This document shows positions 59,950-64,000 of a DNA stretch of 64,000 nt, piece after piece. Made by a program: the position numbers and the translations under genes. The notes beneath the pieces are model-generated. The model saw nothing but the letters and a program-made list of their open reading frames with translations, was not told the DNA's origin and ran no database searches. How positions within the stretch are numbered: position 1 is the first letter of the stretch; every line of letters begins with the position of its first letter. This DNA comes from Dendrophyllia cribrosa (Eukaryota > Cnidaria > Anthozoa > Scleractinia > Dendrophylliidae). The stretch covers positions 2,322,981-2,386,980 of the forward strand of contig JAJLRJ010000010.1 of the NCBI GenBank assembly GCA_024195265.1. Direction: 5' to 3'.

Positions 59950-61775
59950 ATATGGTGTGTGTGTTCCTATTACGCTGTGCCTGTTCCTAATAGATCCTAA
60001 TACGGTGCGTGTGCCTGTTCCTATTACGCCGTGCCTGTTCCATTACGCTGTGCCTGTTCCTATTACGGCGTGCCTGTTCCTAATACGCTATGCCTGTTCC
60101 TATTACGGTGTGCCTGTTTCTATTACGGTGTGCCTGTTCCTATTACGGTGTGCCTGTTCCTATTACGCTGTGCCTGTTCCTATTACGCTGTGCCTGTTTC
60201 TAATAGATCCTAATACGGTGCATGTGCCTGTTCCTATTACGCTGTGCCTGTTCCTATTACGGTGTGCCTGTTCCGACGCTGTGCCTGTTCCTATTACGGT
60301 GTGCCTGTTCCTATTACGCTGTGCCTGTTCCTATTACGGTGTGCCTGTTCCTAATACGGTGTGCCTGTTCCTATTACGGTGTGCCTGTTCCTAATACGGT
60401 GTGCCTGTTCCTAATACGCTATGCCTGTTCCTATTACGGTGTGCCTGTTCCTATACGCTGTGCCTGTTCCTATTACGCTGTGCCTGTTTCTAATAGATCC
60501 TAATACGGTGCATGTGCCTGTTCCTATTACGCTGTGCCTGTTCCTATTACGGTGTGCCTGTTCCTAATACGCTGTGCCTGTTCCTATTACGGTGTGCCTG
60601 TTCCTATTACGGTGTGCCTGTTCCTATTACGTTGTGCCTGTTCCTAATACGGTGTGCCTGTTCCTATTACGCTGTGCCTGTTCCTATTACGGTGTGCCTG
60701 TTCCTAATACGGTGTGCCTGTTCCTATTACGGTGTGCCTGTTCCTAATACGGTGTGCCTGTTCCTATTACGCTGTGCCTGTTCCTATTACGCTGTGCCTG
60801 TTCCTATTACGGTGTGCCTGTTCCTAATACGCTATGCCTGTTCCTATTACGGTGTGCCTGTTCCTATACGCTGTGCCTGTTCCTATTACGCTGTGCCTGT
60901 TTCTAATAGATCCTAATACGGTGCATGTGCCTGTTCCTATTACGCTGTGCCTGTTCCTATTACGCTGTGCCTGTTCCTATTACGCTGTCCCTGTTCCTAT
61001 TACGGTGTGCCTGTTCCTATTACGCTGTGCCTGTTCCTATTACGCTGTGCCTGTTCCCATTACGCTGTGCCTGTTCCTATACGCTGTGCCTGTTCCTATT
61101 ACGCTGTGCCTGTTCCTAATACGCTATGCCCGTTCCTATTACGGTGTGCCTGTTCCTATTACGCTATGCCTGTTCCTATTACGCTGTGCCTGTTCCTATT
61201 ACGCTGTGCCTGTTCCTATTACGCTGTGCCTGTTCCTAATACGGTGTGCCTGTTCCTATTACGGTGTGCCTGTTCCTAATACGCTATGCTTGTTCCTATT
61301 ACGGTGTGCCTGTTCCTAATACGCTATGCCCGTTCCTATTACGGTGTGCCTGTTCCTATTACGCTATGCCTGTTCCTATTACGCTGTGCCTGTTCCTATT
61401 ACGCTGTGCCTGTTCCTATTACGCTGTGCCTGTTCCTAATACGGTGTGCCTGTTCCTATTACGGTGTGCCTGTTCCTAATACGCTATGCTTGTTCCTATT
61501 ACGGTGTGCCTGTTCCTATTACGCTGTGCCAGCTGTTCCTATTACGCTGTGCCTGTTCCTATTACGCTGTGCCTGTTCCTATTACGGTGTGCCTGTTCCA
61601 TTACGCTGTGCCTGTTCCTATTACGGTGTGCCTGTTCCTATTACGGTGTGCCTGTTCCTATTACGGTGTGCCTGTTCCTAATACGCTATGCCTGTTCCTA
61701 TTACGCTGTGCCTGTGCATGTTCCTATAGTATACGCTGTGCCTGTTCCTATTACGCTGTCTGGCGTTTTGTTGTG
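59950..61775. repeat. minisatellite with a 20-bp unit, about 90 copies
   Basis: The unit is TATTACGGTGTGCCTGTTCC, with common variants TATTACGCTG, TAATACGGTG and TAATACGCTA. It contains no stop in any + frame. Because 20 is not a multiple of 3, all three frames give a related Cys-rich hydrophobic peptide (CLFLLRCACSYYGVPVPI). A distinct variant 'taatagatcctaatacggtg' recurs near 59993, 60198, 60488 and 60901, and a block of about 200 bp is duplicated at 61116/61316. The frames are judged to be repeat artefacts. Confidence 0.95.
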
Positions 61776-62089
61776 CGTGTTCCTATTGAAAAGTGAATTT
61801 TGACCCTGATTCGGCTGGCGAAGATTCGATATACTTCCTGACTTTTAGAACTTTTGGACAGTTTTGTTTATAACAAGAATTATAGGCTTATTTTCATCAG
61901 CATCGGATTATTACACGAGACATAATTTTAGAACTTTTGTTAGAATAGTCAAAATAAAATCAATTTATATTTTTAATCCTGGAAAACAAGCGCAATGCCG
62001 AAAAAAGTTAATTATCGCGGGTCCCCGTTGAGGTGGCGTATGGAATGCTATTTTTGTTTACTGACCACACGTAGCTTATTATTCAATAA

Positions 62090-62355
62090 AAAGGGTGAAA
62101 AAATGTGAAACTTTAAAAACACCGCCGTCCTCTGATTGGTCCGCGTTACACGTACGTGCAATTCGTTCGTCTTTATAACTGAAAATCACTGCAAAGACAA
62201 GTGCAACCTACTTTTGCCAAGTCGAAAAACTTCAAAAGAACCGAAGATAACAAAGCCAGATAACAAAGCCTTCTTGATTAACCATTGTGCTCTTCCTTGA
62301 GAAAAAAGAAAAAAAATTCTGCGCAGCACGAGTCAGTTCTTTTTATTCAAATTTG
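62090..62355 (+). repeat. promoter-like block, copy 1 (copy 2 at 63715-63985)
   Basis: 'acaccgccgtcctctgattg' with an inverted CCAAT box (ATTGG) is followed 41 bases on by TATAACTG, then 'acttcaaaagaaccgaag' and 'accattgtgctcttccttga'. The same order recurs about 1.62 kb later. The layout looks like a core promoter plus 5' leader, but no convincing ORF follows either copy in the window. Confidence 0.6.
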
Positions 62356-62507
62356 TCACGGCGAATTGTAGTGTGCAAAAACAAACAAAGTTTTCTTTAA
62401 TCACTAAAAGTAGAAAAACCGCGAAAATGGCTTAGAAATAAAAATACTTTGTATTATTTTGGTATCTAATCATGTTTAGCGATGCTCAATGACGGTACTG
62501 AGTAATA

Positions 62508-62801
62508 TTGAAAAAAAAAAAACCGGGAAAACAAGCAAGCTTCGTACCGCATAAAATACATTTCGGTTCAGCGACTACAAAAAATAATAATTTTGAAAAG
62601 AATATGCAACTTTTCGTATTGTCTTGCAAACTGGTAGCTCAGAAATTGACAAGGGAGTTGTCTCGAAAAATTTTGTTTCGTCAATTTCTGTCCAAATTGT
62701 CGAGGACAATTCAAAAGTTGTCGCAAGTACGATCCGTTAAACGCTACAAATTGAACATCGTATATAACATGATTAGATTATATAGAACGTTCTCTGGTTA
62801 A
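62508..62801 (+). CDS. hypothetical small basic protein, 97 aa
   Basis: The frame is Lys/Arg-rich (for example KLTRELSRKILFRQFLSKLS) and lies between the two promoter-like blocks, 150 bases after copy 1. No domain is recognised. It may be chance; listed because of the upstream promoter-like block. Confidence 0.2.
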   Translation: MKKKKPGKQASFVPHKIHFGSATTKNNNFEKNMQLFVLSCKLVAQKLTRELSRKILFRQFLSKLSRTIQKLSQVRSVKRYKLNIVYNMIRLYRTFSG

Positions 62802-62914
62802 AATAGTTTCGAAATTCTGAGTATATTCGGCTACCTATATAGGTGGTTTACAACCATTCCGTAAGACAAAACTACCCAAGAGTATCAGGGACGTCACAAC
62901 CCTAATGTCGTTCA

Positions 62915-63290
62915 AAGGCAAGATCACAGGGAGCAGAGGAGCCAAATTTGACCTAATACGCGTTCGATCTTTGAGCTTTATACGTGCGCTGTGTCTTACG
63001 TTATTCGATCTGTTGTTTTCGAGTTTTTGTCCCAGCGGGACCCCAAGCGTAATCGGCGCTTTCCGGAAAGCGTATTATAGCTTTCCGAGCGAAGCACGAA
63101 GTGCTTCTTGCTGCGTAACGATTTTGTGGCGCCAACAGTCAGCAGTCTGCGGTTACCCAACGGAAAGCTCCGATTACGCTTGGGGTCCCGCTGGGGCGAA
63201 AAACAGACTCGTAAATAACAGAACGAAGATCGAACGCGTAAAGGTCAAATTTGGCTCCTCTGCTCCCTGTGGCAAGATACGCCAATTCAA
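62915..63290. mobile_element. foldback element, about 370 bp
   Basis: The outer arms 'cacagggagcagaggagcca' and 'aatttgacc', and inner arms 'agcgggaccccaagcgtaat' with 'cggcgctttccg', are mirrored around 63110. The 146-aa frame through it is an artefact of the arms. Confidence 0.85.
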
Positions 63291-63299
63291 TATAAGTGA

Positions 63300-63525
63300 A
63301 CTTTTAGATGATGGCTGCGCAGGCTGTAGCCTCTGTTCCTCTTGATTTTTATATATTTTTTATTACAAATCTTGCAATTAGATAACTGTAGATTTTTTAT
63401 ATATTACTGTATATAGTTTTTAGTTTGTAAATTTTTCCCTAATTGGTGTCCCCAAATTAGTAAGGGATTTTTTCCCTTGCTAGATGGCTTTTGACACTTT
63501 AATAAAGTTTCTATCTATCTATCTA
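63300..63525 (+). repeat. retroelement 3' tail ending in (ATCT)n
   Basis: 'ttgacactttaataaagttt' followed by four ATCT units is the ending expected of a LINE or its SINE. The preceding 200 bases are A+T-rich, untranslated-looking sequence. Confidence 0.55.
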
Positions 63526-63714
63526 ATTTAAAAGACAAAAGCGCAGCGGCCGTGATGGTGGACGGAACAAAAGAAAGGAATATATTAGTAGCTTATGATA
63601 AATCTTTTGTTTTGCACCTCCAGCGTGACGTCAGGTGAAAACGTCCTTTCTGAAGTCTTTGACTGCTTTGACAAATGATGGAAAATGACATGAATAAAGT
63701 AATGTTCAGTAAAA

Positions 63715-63985
63715 ACGGGTGAAAAAATGAGAAACTTTAAAAACACCGCCGTCCTCTGATTGGTCCGCGTTGCACGTTCAATTCGTTCGTCTTTATAACT
63801 GAAAATCACCGCAAATACAAGTGCGATCTACTTTCGCCAAGTCGAAAAACTTCAAAGGAGCCGAAGTCCTGCCTTTTGGCAGTCCGGTACATTCCAACGC
63901 ACCAGGTAAATCCAGATAACAATGCCTTCTTGATTAACCATTGTGCTCTTCCTTGAGGAAAACAAATTCATATGCAGCACGAATT
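63715..63985 (+). repeat. promoter-like block, copy 2
   Basis: Same order of motifs as 62090-62355 with a 40-base insert ('cctgccttttggcagtccgg') near 63870. The block runs almost to the window end, so any gene it serves is out of view. Confidence 0.6.
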
Positions 63986-64000
63986 CCATTTTATTTAAAT

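Noticed and set aside
60031..61803. Many overlapping open frames of 60-160 aa with CLFLLRCACSYY-type repeats
   Set aside because: They arise because the 20-bp repeat has no stop in any forward frame. No start context, splice structure or conserved domain supports a gene.
62905..63345. 146-aa frame on the + strand
   Set aside because: Runs through both arms of a foldback element; the two halves are mirror images at DNA level.

Overview
This is an A+T-rich, intron-containing animal genome window packed with degenerate transposable elements. The gene structures (GT-AG introns, a BCL3-type I-kappa-B gene, a UGA/SECIS selenoprotein), the Penelope-like, R2-like and CR1-like retroelement debris, and the many short palindromic DNA elements fit a marine invertebrate, most likely an anthozoan cnidarian (coral or anemone). 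That assignment is inference from content; no species-diagnostic marker was seen.

Three conserved host genes can be assembled exon by exon. They are a BCL3-like nuclear I-kappa-B gene (25336-30487, + strand, 5 coding exons, 436 aa), selenoprotein S (41115-33722, - strand, 7 coding exons, 189 aa including Sec188, with a SECIS hairpin near 33120-33168), and a seven-finger C2H2 zinc-finger gene (45549-43361, - strand, 2 coding exons, 585 aa). Two further - strand genes are tandem paralogues. Gene A (9772-8855) is a Ser-rich first exon whose later exons I cannot find. Gene B (22453-20792) is a single-exon 553-aa protein in which the same N-terminus, internally amplified in 115-aa units, is fused to a Ulp1/SENP-type C48 protease and a PHD finger. 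The promoter-side DNA of A and B is also duplicated, and younger insertions in B can be timed against the uninterrupted copy in A.

Region by region: 1-8.3 kb holds unassigned DNA, a CR1-like tail, a short interspersed element (SINE) blown up into a minisatellite, and a CCTAGG-rich palindromic element. 8.8-10.3 kb is gene A. 10.4-20.8 kb is a transposon graveyard (R2-type endonuclease ORF, two Penelope-like fragments, several miniature inverted-repeat elements or MITEs, and a 215-bp palindrome). 20.8-23.8 kb is gene B and its duplicated upstream DNA. 25.3-30.5 kb is BCL3-like, with kappa-B-type sites in intron 1. 30.5-33 kb holds TTAA-flanked MITEs. 33.1-41.1 kb is selenoprotein S. 43.3-45.6 kb is the zinc-finger gene. 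46-56 kb is mostly MITEs. 56.3-59.0 kb is a piggyBac-like TTAA/CCCTATCC element carrying a chromo-barrel ORF, a small secreted-peptide ORF and a hammerhead ribozyme. 59.9-61.8 kb is a 20-bp minisatellite open in all three forward frames. The end of the window holds a foldback element and a duplicated promoter-like block.

The host genes show no operon-like cooperation. The most notable items are the composite piggyBac-like element with its hammerhead ribozyme, the A/B exon duplication with Ulp1-PHD fusion, and the cysteine-free selenoprotein S.
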